Assembly: GCF_019219025.1 (NCBI RefSeq) | Contig: NZ_JAHUWN010000021.1 | Span: 1 to 64,000, forward strand | Reading direction: 5' to 3' | DNA: 64,000 bases | Source of the DNA: Bacillus sp. sid0103 | GTDB lineage: Bacteria; Bacillota; Bacilli; Bacillales_B; DSM-18226 | In this document: positions 16,392 through 25,918 of the stretch, piece after piece | Position numbering within the stretch: position 1 is the first letter of the stretch | Layout: each line of letters begins with the position of its first letter | The notes under the pieces: generated by a model | The model's database searches: none | What the model saw: the letters and a program-made list of their open reading frames with translations, nothing else | Told to the model about the DNA's origin: nothing | Translations under genes and position numbers: made by a program

Positions 16392-17993
16392 CTAAAGTTC
16401 TTTATAAGTAAAATAGTCAAAATCAGCAGGTTGACTTGTTCCGCTTGTATTTTGACAATGCAGACCAACAAATGCACCTGTAAATCCATTAAGCCGGACA
16501 TATTCGTCCGATAGTTTATAAGATTCAAAGGTTACAGGAATATAAGTCCAAGTTTCGTTATCAAAAGAATATGCGAATTGAAAGGTATGATTTCTGACTT
16601 TAACTTTTAAATGGACATACTCAACCGATTCTGGAACTTGAATTTCTGACCCCTGAAGCGGTTGTGAGAAAGCAAAGTTATCACAATTCATGATATCAAT
16701 GATCCGGCCCTTTTCTTCATTCCAGGTAATTTGAACAGATGCCCAGTTTTCTGTATTATAATAGCAAACCAAGCCTGCAGCCTGCTGGAATGTGTTGGGC
16801 TGGAAGGAAACCGCTGTACCAGCATCAAAATGTAATGACTGCCAGCGCCGTGCAACCAAGGCTTGAGTAAAGCATGACGTTAATGACTCTTTTCCATAAA
16901 GGCGTAAATGTCCCGGTCTGTCGGTCAGGGACATAATATCTTCTGTTAATGGAATCCTTAATGACTGATAATGATGGTTCAAAGTTGGGCTGTCAAAGTG
17001 GTCAACCTCGTCATAATCTCGTTCCCATTTAACCTCTTCCATCTTTGGTGCTTCTACTTCAACAGAGCCTTGTTTTCCTCCCACAACATATGGCCAGCCG
17101 TCTCTCCATTCAAGTTTTTGAATGGCCGTCTCTCTTCCCAGCGGACAAAAACCTCGATAATCAAGTACCGGTTTATCATCTTGAGGCAGCGGTCTGCCAG
17201 TGAGATGCGCTAAATACCATTCATCTGTATGTGTTTGAACGATAGAGGCATGTCCGCATTTTTGCAAAGGATTTCTAGGATCATGCCAGGAAGTAAGGAA
17301 TGGATGATCTGGGTGCAAATCATAAGGTCCCTCAATATTTTTTGATCTTGCTAGCGTTGCTGTATGAGCATATCTCGTTCCACCCTCTGCTGTCAGCAGA
17401 TAGTAATAACCGTTGATATGATATAAATGCGGCCCCTCAGTCAGCCTAATGTCGGTTCCTTCAAAAATCACTTTCGGCTTTCCGATTAAACGACCTTCCT
17501 CATGAGAATATTCTTGTAAGACAATTCCCCCAAAAGAGTGTTTAAACGCTCTTTGGTCCCAAAGCATATTGATGATGTATTTTCTTCCATCCACATCATG
17601 GAATAAGGAAGGATCGAAACCTGAACTATTCAAATAGATCGGGTCGCTCCAATCACCATCAATCGTTTCACAGGTAGTCAAGTAATTGTGAGTGTCCTTC
17701 CACGCTCCCGAATGTTGTTTCACATCGGAATAAATCAACCAGAATTTGTCATCAGCATAGGTTAAGCATGGTGCCCACACACCGCCGGAATTGGGGTTCC
17801 CTTTCATATCAATAAGGGAAACCCGATTTAACGGACGTGATACAAGATGCCAGTTTACTAGATCCTTAGAATGATGGATTTGAACCCCAGGGAACCATTC
17901 AAAGGTAGATACCGCGATATAATAATCATCCCCGACCCTGCAAATGCTAGGGTCTGGATTAAAACCTTTTAATACAGGATTTTGGATTTTCAT
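16392..17993 (-). CDS. xynB: Beta-xylosidase, GH43
   Basis: Intracellular exo-hydrolase releasing xylose from xylo-oligosaccharides. From the ATG at 17993 it has 533 residues, as I recall the length of B. subtilis XynB, and the sequence follows it closely. Asp14 in GFNPDPS is the catalytic base, [10 protein letters not shown] supplies the second Asp and LTEGPHLYH the acid Glu. The C-terminal beta-sandwich (after about residue 320) forms part of the active site in this subfamily. An ATG at 18005 overlaps the xynP stop (ATGA), but its RBS spacing is zero; GAGAGG suits the later ATG better. Confidence 0.95.
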   Translation of the reverse strand: MKIQNPVLKGFNPDPSICRVGDDYYIAVSTFEWFPGVQIHHSKDLVNWHLVSRPLNRVSLIDMKGNPNSGGVWAPCLTYADDKFWLIYSDVKQHSGAWKDTHNYLTTCETIDGDWSDPIYLNSSGFDPSLFHDVDGRKYIINMLWDQRAFKHSFGGIVLQEYSHEEGRLIGKPKVIFEGTDIRLTEGPHLYHINGYYYLLTAEGGTRYAHTATLARSKNIEGPYDLHPDHPFLTSWHDPRNPLQKCGHASIVQTHTDEWYLAHLTGRPLPQDDKPVLDYRGFCPLGRETAIQKLEWRDGWPYVVGGKQGSVEVEAPKMEEVKWERDYDEVDHFDSPTLNHHYQSLRIPLTEDIMSLTDRPGHLRLYGKESLTSCFTQALVARRWQSLHFDAGTAVSFQPNTFQQAAGLVCYYNTENWASVQITWNEEKGRIIDIMNCDNFAFSQPLQGSEIQVPESVEYVHLKVKVRNHTFQFAYSFDNETWTYIPVTFESYKLSDEYVRLNGFTGAFVGLHCQNTSGTSQPADFDYFTYKEL

Positions 17994-18001
17994 TTTGGTG
18001 A

Positions 18002-19384
18002 TCATCCTCTCGTTTTTAATACATTAAGAATTCGTTTATGTTCCTTTTCATCCAAGTTATATAAGAAGATGGCAACAAGCTCGATGATAACAAATACGGC
18101 CGGAATGACAGTCATGGTAATCAAAATACCATTCAATGCTTCTGGAGTCTGCGCTTGATTAGCAACATAACCGAAGTTGGCCAAAATCAATCCTGGAACA
18201 ATTCCTCCGATTGCCATACCAAACTTGAAGAAGAATCCAACCAATGCATAGATGATACCGCTTGCACGTTTACCAGTCTTATATTCGCCATAATCGATGG
18301 TTTCAGGAATTAACGCCCATGTAAATGCACCTGCTGTAATTGTACCGAGTGCTGCAATTAAGCGTCCTGCAAATACAAATGGAACCATGGTTGGCGGAAT
18401 AAGGAAAAGCGCTAATAAGCCGATTGCCTTTAATGATAAAGCTGTAAATAATAGCTTTTTCTTACCCATCAATTTATACATCAATGGCATTAATGGCATA
18501 AGGATAAGTGCAGGAAGCGTTCCCATTAAACCATACCATTTTACTAATTCCGGTCTTGCAATGTTATACGTGACATAATAAATACCAACAGAGTTAACAA
18601 TGGAGTTTACACCAAAATTAAGTATAAAGAAAAAGCAAACGATTAAAAGTGGACGATTTGTTTTTAATTGAATCCAGATATCTTTAAAGTTAATCTCTGC
18701 TTCTTTTGAATGATTAAGCTGAACACGTTCTTTTGTGTTATAAAAGCTGTACATCAACAAAAAGGCTCCTAAAATCCCCATGATTGTCATGGTGATTTGC
18801 CATCCTGAGCCTGTTTCTCCAGTCATATTTGTGAAGATTCCAGCTAAAAGGGGTACACCGAATGAAACGATCAATCCACCAGTGTTTCCGAACAGCATCC
18901 GGACTGAAGTCAAACTGACAACTTCTTTGTTATCTTGAGTAATGGCTGAAGTAAGCGCTGCATAAGGAATGTTAATCACTGAATACGTAATCGATAATAA
19001 AATATAAGTAGCATATGCATAAACAAGTTTCATAGGATCAGAAAATCCTGGAGTTGTAAAACAGAGAATCGCTACACCCGCAAACGGAAAGGCACCGTAT
19101 AAAAGATATGGACGAAATCTTCCGTATTTTGTATTGGTCTTATCAATAACTGCTCCAATAAATGGATCGAGAACTGCATCGATCAACCGTACAACTAGGA
19201 ACATTAATCCAGCTGCTGCAGCCGTGATTCCAAAAACGTCAGTATAGAAAAATAATAGATAACTACTTACGGTTTGATAAATGAAGTTACAGGCTAAATC
19301 ACCAGTACCATAGCCAATTTTTTCCTTCATTTTGATCTTTTCGGGTTGAACTACTGTTAATTGCTGAGCAACACTTGTATTCAT
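18002..19384 (-). CDS. xynP: Xyloside/sodium symporter, GPH family
   Basis: Membrane symporter of 460 residues with about twelve helices, of the glycoside-pentoside-hexuronide family. Signatures are [14 protein letters not shown] at the start, the [18 protein letters not shown] loop after helix 2 and [20 protein letters not shown] in the second half. It imports xylobiose and longer xylosides for the overlapping xynB gene. The start at 19384 has GAGGGG upstream and an operator of the XylR type lies 35 bases further. Confidence 0.93.
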   Translation of the reverse strand: MNTSVAQQLTVVQPEKIKMKEKIGYGTGDLACNFIYQTVSSYLLFFYTDVFGITAAAAGLMFLVVRLIDAVLDPFIGAVIDKTNTKYGRFRPYLLYGAFPFAGVAILCFTTPGFSDPMKLVYAYATYILLSITYSVINIPYAALTSAITQDNKEVVSLTSVRMLFGNTGGLIVSFGVPLLAGIFTNMTGETGSGWQITMTIMGILGAFLLMYSFYNTKERVQLNHSKEAEINFKDIWIQLKTNRPLLIVCFFFILNFGVNSIVNSVGIYYVTYNIARPELVKWYGLMGTLPALILMPLMPLMYKLMGKKKLLFTALSLKAIGLLALFLIPPTMVPFVFAGRLIAALGTITAGAFTWALIPETIDYGEYKTGKRASGIIYALVGFFFKFGMAIGGIVPGLILANFGYVANQAQTPEALNGILITMTVIPAVFVIIELVAIFLYNLDEKEHKRILNVLKTRG

Positions 19385-19418
19385 TCTGATTCCCCTCTTA
19401 CATTATAATTTACAAATA

Positions 19419-19445
19419 CTTAGTTTGTTGGCCGTATAAACAAAG
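19419..19445. promoter_or_regulatory. XylR-type operator of the xynP-xynB operon
   Basis: CTTAGTTTGT-N9-AAACAAAG, aligned base for base with the half-sites of the xylA operator. A TATAAT on the minus strand lies just downstream, so a bound repressor would cover the promoter. Confidence 0.75.
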
Positions 19446-19501
19446 TGGCGATCATACTACTATCCTTATACCAAACTGGACAAAAACCTTTATGGATCTC
19501 C

Positions 19502-19659
19502 TTATACTTTATTAAAATCATCAGGATCTGCAAACATTCGCTGGTCTGTGTTAAGAGCGTTTATTTTGTCCATGTCCTCTTGTGTAAGTTCAAAATCAAA
19601 GCTATTTGCATTTTCACATCATTATGTAAGACCGTTGTGCTTTGTATACCTTGTATCAT
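19502..19659 (-). pseudogene. Remnant of an aldo/keto reductase gene (internal deletion)
   Basis: Only both ends of the gene remain. The RBS (AAAAGGAG) and first codons at 19659 read MIQGIQSTTVLHNDVKM, the typical start of an aldo/keto reductase. In a shifted frame the sequence then reads SFDFELTQEDMDKINALNTD followed by QRMFADPDDFNKV and a stop at 19502, the typical C-terminus of the same family. The roughly 240 codons in between are missing, so it cannot be functional. An IclR-type palindrome at 19751-19767 still stands upstream, which suggests that the lost enzyme belonged to the xylonate regulon, perhaps reducing glycolaldehyde. Confidence 0.8.
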
Positions 19660-19750
19660 CAACTTCACTCCTTTTACTCAATTTATTTGTGTCTCTGCAC
19701 CGGCTGAGGAAGGGATTCTTGCCAGTGAAATATGAATAGACTTTAAAATA

Positions 19751-19767
19751 GTTTTATATTATAAAAC
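19751..19767. promoter_or_regulatory. IclR-type palindrome upstream of the reductase remnant
   Basis: GTTTTATA-T-TATAAAAC is a perfect 17-bp palindrome. A second, weaker copy (ATTTTATA-A-TATAGACG) follows at 19771-19787. The same palindrome precedes the dehydratase gene and the iclR gene. The rest of the 19385-19869 gap holds only the xynP operator and the reductase remnant. Confidence 0.65.
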
Positions 19768-19869
19768 ATAATTTTATAATATAGACGTATTTAGCTAGAT
19801 TATATCACCTTACAACAAGGAAATCTATTCCTACTTAGTATATTATTTTCTACCTTTTTATTTACGAAC

Positions 19870-20805
19870 TTATGCTAAAACTCCTTTATAATCAGGAATA
19901 ACTTGAACAATCGATGCATCTAATTCTTGCAAAAGCAGTTTGATAGACTCTATTTGTTTGTCATTTGGCTGGATAAGCGGCTTTTGACAATATCCATCTA
20001 ATTCGATCCCTCTAAGGACCATCGCTTGCTTCATAATCGGGATAAACGGAGTCCCAAGATCGTATAGCCCCATCATTTTATCGACGATATTTTGGATTAC
20101 AGCCACTTTTTTCAGGTCATTCGCGTTGATGGCATTTACCCACTCAGAAAATACTCCTGGATATAAGTTGGAGAGCCCCCCAATACAGCCATTTCCTCCA
20201 CTAAGTATATTATGGGCAAAGTTTTCATCAAATCCGGAGTAGACAATAAAATCAGGGAATTCGTCCCGCACCGTTTGAATCAATTTTCTTGTATGCGTTA
20301 TTTCCGTGACAGTATCTTTATATCCTTTAACATTCTTATGTTTCCTCAAGAGATTGAGGGTCACTTGCGGAGACAAGTCATGGCCTGTCCTTGCAGGGAA
20401 ATTATACAAATAAATATCACCCTTTACCCCATCTGCGACCTGATCGTAATAGTATTCAACACTTTCATCCGAAAGTGAAAAATAATATGGGCTGATAATC
20501 ATGACACCATCCGCACCGGCATCAATCGCATAGTTGGAAAGCTGTATCGTATCTTCCACTGTCATGCATGAAGTCCCGATATACACTTTGGTCCGATGAT
20601 TCACATAGTTAACCACAAGGTCAATCAATTCTTTCTTCTGGGCATCATTTATGGCGAAAAACTCTCCAGTACTGCCCATAATGACTAAACCGTCTACTCC
20701 CCCATTAATTAAAAAATCATAAATATTTTTGTTGGCCTGTTGGTCCAAATTGCCCTCAGCATTAAAAGCAGTAACAACAGGCGTTAAAAATTGTGCTTTT
20801 TCCAA
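19870..20805 (-). CDS. 2-keto-3-deoxy-pentonate aldolase, DapA family (YjhH/YagE-like)
   Basis: Class I aldolase of 311 residues with the DapA TIM barrel. Lys163 in KGYKDTVTE is the Schiff-base lysine, Tyr134 in YLYNFPARTG the catalytic tyrosine, and GSTGEF the substrate loop. Encoded just after a D-xylonate dehydratase of the YjhG/YagF group, as in E. coli where YjhH and YagE split 2-keto-3-deoxy-D-xylonate into pyruvate and glycolaldehyde; the same reaction is expected here. The RBS AAGGAGAGA is strong. A hairpin at 20824-20862 lies between the two genes. A different deoxy-sugar acid is possible. Confidence 0.85.
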   Translation of the reverse strand: MEKAQFLTPVVTAFNAEGNLDQQANKNIYDFLINGGVDGLVIMGSTGEFFAINDAQKKELIDLVVNYVNHRTKVYIGTSCMTVEDTIQLSNYAIDAGADGVMIISPYYFSLSDESVEYYYDQVADGVKGDIYLYNFPARTGHDLSPQVTLNLLRKHKNVKGYKDTVTEITHTRKLIQTVRDEFPDFIVYSGFDENFAHNILSGGNGCIGGLSNLYPGVFSEWVNAINANDLKKVAVIQNIVDKMMGLYDLGTPFIPIMKQAMVLRGIELDGYCQKPLIQPNDKQIESIKLLLQELDASIVQVIPDYKGVLA

Positions 20806-20823
20806 TGAATCTCTCTCCTTGGA

Positions 20824-20862
20824 ATCCCAGCAGACTCTAATTCTACCTGAGCCCGCTGGGAT
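20824..20862 (-). terminator. Intercistronic hairpin in the xylonate operon
   Basis: 8-bp stem ATCCCAGC/GCTGGGAT with a 23-base loop and no T-run, directly before the aldolase RBS. Likely an mRNA processing or stability element rather than a true terminator. Confidence 0.4.
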
Positions 20863-20919
20863 AAAAATATTTGTTTAATGAACTTTACCATAGCTCATGA
20901 AATTTTTTCTCCCTAAAAA

Positions 20920-22914
20920 CTAATTAGTCACACTTTTTTCTTTCTTTTCGTCCGCTAGTGCTTTCATGCCTGCATTCAACACTTCAATGATTCGATCAGT
21001 ATCATAAACACTTCCTCGCCAAGTTCCTCCACTTGCGGATTGAAGTGCAGCCCATAATCGAGTGTCATCCGGTAAACCAGGATCTGGCTTAAGGTTTAGA
21101 TGTGTCTCACGTTCTTCTAATACTCTAGTTGCCTCTTCAATCGACAATCTATTATCCCTTGTTCCGATAAAGTTAACAGTACCGACCAACTGATCTCTGT
21201 CGACAATGATTTCAATTACATCTCCATCACGTAATTTACCAATTGGTCCCCCTGCCAACGCTTCTGGCCCAATATGTCCGATACATGCCCCAGTTGAAAC
21301 GCCTGAAAAACGTGCATCTGTAAGTAAGGAAACATGTTTCCCATAGGATAAGTGCTTTAATGCAGAAGTTAATTGATAGGTTTCTTCCATTCCTGTCCCC
21401 AATGGTCCTCCACCCATGACAACCATGATGTCACCTGCTTCGATTCCGCCTGTTTTAATCGCCCTGATCGCTGCTTTTTCAGATGTAAAAACTTTTGCTT
21501 CACCAGTATGACGATAAACACCGTCTTCTCCGACCACGGAAGGATCAATGCTAGTTGATTTAATGACAGAGCCTTCAGGTGCAATGTTACCTTTCGGGAA
21601 CGTAACTGTTGAGGTTAATCCTCGTTGTTTTGATTGAATTGGGCTCATGATGACCTCATCTGGTTGAATTCCATCATGTTCCACCAATAGTTGTCTAAAT
21701 TTCGCACGTCTTTCTGAGGTTTCCCACCAATCAAGGTTTGCTCCAAGAGTTTCCCCTGTAACCGTAAGGACATCTTCATGCAACAGGCCTAATTTCCTTA
21801 GATGAAGCATAACTTCAGGTACTCCTCCAGCTAAGAAAGCACGAACGGTTGGATGGTTATCTGGACCGTTTGGCAATACATTTACTAAACGAGGTACCAA
21901 TTTATTGATTCTTTCCCAATCATCGACAGTAGGAATTTTGCAGCCGGCAGCATGTGCAACAGCTGGAAGATGCAGCAACAAGTTGGTTGAACCACCAAAT
22001 GCCGCATGAAGGACCATTGCATTTTCAATTGCTTTACCTGTAATGATATCCTTCGTAGTAATGTTTCTCTTTTCCAATTCCAACGCTGCGCGTGCCGACT
22101 GTTTCGCGACTTCTTCCCAAACAGGCTGGCCGGACGGTGCTAAAGCAGAATGTGGCAATGCCAATCCCAGTGCTTCTACAACCACTTGTGAGGTTCCTGC
22201 GGTTCCTAAGAACTGACAACCTCCACCGGATGAGCCACATGCCACACAACCAAGTCTTGCGGCATCCTCCAATGAAAGCTCACCATTGGAAAATCTTGCA
22301 CCAATCGTTTGAACCTTGCCCGCATCTTCCCCATCTGTAGGCGGAAGTGTTGCACCGCCTGGAACAAGGACGGTTGGAAGATGATGCATGGATGCCAAGG
22401 CAATCATCACGGCCGGGAGACCCTTATCACAGGTGGCAACACCTATAACGGCCCGTCTTGTCGGAATGGACCGGATTAGGCGCCTCATCACAACTGCTGC
22501 ATCATTCCGATACGGAAGGGAGTCAAACATGCCTGTTGTCCCTTGAGAGCGGCCATCACATGGATCGCTTACATAACTGGCAAACGGAACGCCTCCTAGC
22601 CTAGTAATTTCTTCAGCAGCAGCCCTCATTTGCAATCCTAGTTCATAGTTTCCGGTATGGTATCCTAATGCGATTGGAGTGCCATCATGATCCCGAATGC
22701 CTGCCAACGTTCCGATAATCAGTACCTGTTTTCCCAGGAGCTTGGATGGTTCCCAGCCCATTCCGGCATTCTGGGTCATACCAAAAATATCACCGCTTGG
22801 CAGTTCCCTTAACATTTCGGGCGTCAGTGGAAGTGAACCTTCCGGCCCAGCACCATGAGTCTTTATGTTATAAAGGGATTGGTTTCCTTCACCAAATATT
22901 GAGTTTAATGACAT
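20920..22914 (-). CDS. D-xylonate dehydratase, YjhG/YagF type (IlvD/Edd family)
   Basis: Iron-sulfur dehydratase that turns D-xylonate into 2-keto-3-deoxy-D-xylonate, the second step of the Dahms pathway. At 664 residues it is about 100 longer than IlvD and matches the YjhG/YagF group along its length, for example [33 protein letters not shown] and [18 protein letters not shown] with the cluster cysteines, and [16 protein letters not shown] near the end. The ATG at 22914 has GGAGG 5 bases upstream; a TTG at 22926 is unlikely. It leads an operon with the aldolase and is divergent from the IclR gene, with palindromes at both promoters. Confidence 0.9.
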   Translation of the reverse strand: MSLNSIFGEGNQSLYNIKTHGAGPEGSLPLTPEMLRELPSGDIFGMTQNAGMGWEPSKLLGKQVLIIGTLAGIRDHDGTPIALGYHTGNYELGLQMRAAAEEITRLGGVPFASYVSDPCDGRSQGTTGMFDSLPYRNDAAVVMRRLIRSIPTRRAVIGVATCDKGLPAVMIALASMHHLPTVLVPGGATLPPTDGEDAGKVQTIGARFSNGELSLEDAARLGCVACGSSGGGCQFLGTAGTSQVVVEALGLALPHSALAPSGQPVWEEVAKQSARAALELEKRNITTKDIITGKAIENAMVLHAAFGGSTNLLLHLPAVAHAAGCKIPTVDDWERINKLVPRLVNVLPNGPDNHPTVRAFLAGGVPEVMLHLRKLGLLHEDVLTVTGETLGANLDWWETSERRAKFRQLLVEHDGIQPDEVIMSPIQSKQRGLTSTVTFPKGNIAPEGSVIKSTSIDPSVVGEDGVYRHTGEAKVFTSEKAAIRAIKTGGIEAGDIMVVMGGGPLGTGMEETYQLTSALKHLSYGKHVSLLTDARFSGVSTGACIGHIGPEALAGGPIGKLRDGDVIEIIVDRDQLVGTVNFIGTRDNRLSIEEATRVLEERETHLNLKPDPGLPDDTRLWAALQSASGGTWRGSVYDTDRIIEVLNAGMKALADEKKEKSVTN

Positions 22915-22972
22915 AGTAACCTCCAATGTTTAATTTATTTACTACCAAGTAATGATTTTATGTACATATAAA

Positions 22973-22989
22973 GTTTTATAATATAAAAC
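22973..22989. promoter_or_regulatory. IclR-type palindrome before the xylonate dehydratase
   Basis: GTTTTATA-A-TATAAAAC, perfect 17-bp palindrome 59 bases upstream of the dehydratase start. Confidence 0.7.
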
Positions 22990-23129
22990 CAAGTTTTATC
23001 ATTTGGCTGCAATTTGATTATAGCATATTTATATTTATTCTGACTATTCCGTTACAATGGGAAAATTGTTTTTTAAAAAATTTTTTATTCACATTTATTA
23101 ATGAATTATGTTTGTTATAATAAGATATG

Positions 23130-23146
23130 ATTTTACAATATAAAAC
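23130..23146. promoter_or_regulatory. IclR-type palindrome before the iclR gene
   Basis: ATTTTACA-A-TATAAAAC, two mismatches from the perfect palindrome at 22973, ending 14 bases before the start codon; it suggests autoregulation. Confidence 0.6.
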
Positions 23147-23160
23147 TAAAGGGGTTATCT

Positions 23161-23922
23161 ATGCCTATTATTCAATCTGTTGAACGGGCTCTGAAGATTC
23201 TAGATTTATTTGATGAGCATAAGTCGGAGCTAAAAATTACCGAAATTAGCGAAAAGATGGGGTTGCATAAAAGTACTGTTCACTCCCTATTAAAAACACT
23301 TCAAGAGTATTCCTACATCGATCAAAATCCGGAAGATGGAAAATATAGATTAGGATTGAAACTAGCTGAACGAGGGAATTTAGTCATCAGCAATATGGAT
23401 ATAAGAAAAACTGCAAAAAAGTACCTTCTCGATCTCTCTGCCAAAACGGGACAAACAGTGCACTTGGGGATTTTGGACGGCCAGGAAGGCGTGTATATCG
23501 ATAAAGTAGAAGGGGAACAATCCATTATTCGTTATTCTCGTATTGGCCGAAGACTTCCCCTCCACTCTACCGCAATAGGAAAAGTCCTTATAGCCTATCA
23601 ACCCCCTAATGAAATGGAGCTTTTATTAAAAAATTATAACTACCAGTATCAAACCGCCAACACGATAGTCAATGAAGCCGTTTTTCGAAAGGAAATTGAA
23701 AAAGTCAAGCAGCAGGGCTATGCAGTAGATGAACAAGAAAATGAGCAAGGTGTTCGATGTGCAGCTGTGCCCATATTCAACGGGAAGGGGCAGGTCCTTG
23801 CTGCAATCAGTATTTCCACTTTAATTTCTCGTGTAAGCGATCCGGAACTGCATATATTTATTGATCTTCTCAAAATATCCTGTAATGAACTATCGGAACA
23901 AATGAGATATGGATTTGAATGA
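23161..23922 (+). CDS. IclR-family regulator of the xylonate operon
   Basis: Transcription factor of 253 residues. Residues 1-65 are a winged helix-turn-helix (ISEKMGLHKSTVHSLLKTLQEY) and the rest is the IclR effector domain, with RLPLHSTAIGKVLIAYQPP and the conserved VDEQENEQGVRCAAVPIF. It is divergent from the dehydratase gene; matching palindromes lie in front of both, and before a decayed reductase gene, so it probably controls all three. In E. coli the YagE/YagF pair is likewise controlled by an IclR-family protein (XynR), which supports xylonate or its keto-acid as the effector. Confidence 0.9.
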   Translation: MPIIQSVERALKILDLFDEHKSELKITEISEKMGLHKSTVHSLLKTLQEYSYIDQNPEDGKYRLGLKLAERGNLVISNMDIRKTAKKYLLDLSAKTGQTVHLGILDGQEGVYIDKVEGEQSIIRYSRIGRRLPLHSTAIGKVLIAYQPPNEMELLLKNYNYQYQTANTIVNEAVFRKEIEKVKQQGYAVDEQENEQGVRCAAVPIFNGKGQVLAAISISTLISRVSDPELHIFIDLLKISCNELSEQMRYGFE

Positions 23923-23973
23923 TTTTTCTAATAATAATAAATAATTTAAGGCATGTTACTTGTTATGCAGACA

Positions 23974-24046
23974 GGGGGCTGTCTGATTCCCTAAAATACT
24001 CGAGGTGGAAATTAACATCCCACAATTGACACAGCCCCTTTTTTTT
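23974..24046 (+). terminator. Terminator of the iclR gene
   Basis: Arms GGGGCTGTC and GACACAGCCCC enclose about 45 bases and are followed by eight T. Confidence 0.65.
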
Positions 24047-24175
24047 CAATCATTATTAATAAGTCAGAGCTTATATTTGGGCTATTAAAAAAGTTAGTTG
24101 TTTGGATATACAAAGTCATCTAACTTCAGCTATAATAATATTGTATGTTTCTAAATTATTTAATGGGGAGATATT

Positions 24176-25162
24176 ATGATGAAAAACTCAAAGCCCAATG
24201 AACCATTAGTTACGCATATTTTTACAGCAGATCCTTCCGCACATGTCTTTGAAGGTAAGCTTTATATTTATCCTTCTCATGACCTTGATCATGATGAACC
24301 ATCTAATGATAATGGTGACCAATACAAGATGGAAGATTACCATGTTTTATCCATGGATGACGTAAATGTACCATGTGTAGACCACGGAGAAGCTCTTCAC
24401 TTAAAAGATATCCCTTGGGCAAGTAAACAGCTTTGGGCACCAGACGCTGCTTACAAAAATAACACCTATTATTTATTTTTCCCAGCAAGAGATAAAGATG
24501 GTATTTTCAGAATTGGGGTGGCGACAAGCCCTAATCCTGCAGGACCTTTTACACCAGAGGAAAATTACATACCAGGCAGCTTCAGCATTGATCCAGCTGT
24601 CTTCGTGGATGAAAATGACAAATCATATGTTTATTTTGGCGGGCTTTGGGGAGGACAGTTGGAAAAATGGCAGACAGGAACATTTACCCCAGATGCTGAA
24701 GGTCCAGCAGCTGCAGAACCAGCTTTAGGACCAAGAGTTGCTGAATTAAGCAACGATATGCTTACTTTTAAAAGCGAACCACAGGAAATTTCCATTGTAG
24801 ATGAAAACGGCAATCCGATTCTTGCAAGTGATGAAGACCGAAGATATTTTGAAGGGCCATGGGTCCATAAATACAATGGTCTCTACTATCTATCCTATTC
24901 TACCGGTACCACTCATAAAATTGTTTATGCGGTAAGCGAAAATCCACAAGGGCCATTTGTGTTCAAAGGAACGATTCTTACTCCTGTCATTGGCTGGACC
25001 ACACATCATTCGATTGTCCAGTTTAATGAAAAATGGTACCTGTTCTATCATGATTGCTCGTTATCAGATGGCGTGAATCATAAGCGCTCTGTGAAATACA
25101 CTGAACTAAAATATAACGAAGATGGAACGATTCAAACGATTGATCCTTATGGGAATAAATAA
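24176..25162 (+). CDS. Intracellular GH43 glycosidase
   Basis: Five-bladed beta-propeller hydrolase of 328 residues without signal peptide. The GH43 catalytic carboxylates are visible: Asp19 in ADPSAHVFEGKLY, Asp in FSIDPAVFVDEND and Glu in RRYFEGPWVHKYNG. The insert with ASKQLWAPDAAY is usual in the family. It is much shorter than XynB and lacks the C-terminal sandwich, so it is likely an alpha-L-arabinofuranosidase or beta-xylosidase that trims side chains from imported arabinoxylan fragments. Two ATGs in a row (24176, 24179) follow GGGGAG. A TATAAT sits at about 24131; a loose XylR-like half-site (TTAGTTGTTTG) lies upstream of it. Confidence 0.87.
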   Translation: MMKNSKPNEPLVTHIFTADPSAHVFEGKLYIYPSHDLDHDEPSNDNGDQYKMEDYHVLSMDDVNVPCVDHGEALHLKDIPWASKQLWAPDAAYKNNTYYLFFPARDKDGIFRIGVATSPNPAGPFTPEENYIPGSFSIDPAVFVDENDKSYVYFGGLWGGQLEKWQTGTFTPDAEGPAAAEPALGPRVAELSNDMLTFKSEPQEISIVDENGNPILASDEDRRYFEGPWVHKYNGLYYLSYSTGTTHKIVYAVSENPQGPFVFKGTILTPVIGWTTHHSIVQFNEKWYLFYHDCSLSDGVNHKRSVKYTELKYNEDGTIQTIDPYGNK

Positions 25163-25172
25163 TGAATTGATG

Positions 25173-25203
25173 ACTGACTCTTTGAATAGGGGTCAGTTTT
25201 TTT
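25173..25203 (+). terminator. Terminator of the GH43 gene
   Basis: ACTGAC and GTCAGT form a stem followed by seven T, ten bases past the stop codon. Confidence 0.65.
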
Positions 25204-25752
25204 CTCTATAGAGACCGGTGACAGTTCTTGTGGTCGAACGAGCTTCATTAAAAACCACTAAAACCGCCCCTCTCGTTTTGGAAAACTTCCTCTTTGGCAT
25301 CTTCTAATATTTTCCGACAATCTTTTAAAATTTCTTATTGCCATTTAGATAAGATGCTGATAATATAATAAGAGCGTAAATTGGAAAGCTATTATTCAAT
25401 ATGTCTGGATCTTTCCAAGCAGATAATTTTTGACCACTTCCTTCAAGAAGTTAAGGCCATACGGACAGCCGGGTCAAATGCCGAATGGCAACTCTAGTTG
25501 CCTTATTGATTGAGTTAAAAGCTCAAATTTTATAAGTTGGTTACTTTACAACCAGTGCATAAGCACACAACTTGTGAAACGGTCAATAAGAGTAGTAAAA
25601 GTAATTATTTGCTATATAGACTCTGATCCTATTATGATATATTTTGAATATTATAGAGCTTCCTTACTTATTCTTCAAGGACCTTTATCGTATTAGTATA
25701 TGATTTCTATTACGGTATACGTATGCTTTTTAATATTGATATTATATCTAAC
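25204..25752. other. Gene-free stretch
   Basis: About 550 bases without a credible gene. One segment near 25455-25530 reads as coding-like text broken by stops (IRTAGSNAEWQL), perhaps a worn transposase or other remnant; I cannot identify it. Confidence 0.3.
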
Positions 25753-25797
25753 AAGCAAGTGTGGTGCGCAGGTTTGCGTTATGCACTTGCTTTTTTT
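25753..25797 (+). terminator. Strong terminator or attenuator upstream of the polyamine genes
   Basis: AAGCAAGTG pairs with CACTTGCTT around a 21-base loop, followed by seven T. No ORF ends here, so it closes either an untranslated RNA starting in the gap or a leader for the downstream polyamine operon. Confidence 0.65.
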
Positions 25798-25918
25798 GTT
25801 GCGTTTCAAACGTTTTTTAAGAGGTTATGACATTCGTCTTCATCGTTCGATCATCGTTATATTGTTATGAAATTCCTCTTTGCATGATCAAAAGTCTATT
25901 AAGTTAGGAGATAAGAAA

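Noticed and set aside
19445..19739. Plus-strand ORFs of 63-96 residues
   Set aside because: They lie antisense to the aldo/keto reductase remnant and have no RBS.
25204..25752. Insertion-sequence remnant
   Set aside because: Some coding-like fragments, but no inverted repeats, target duplication or recognisable transposase motif.
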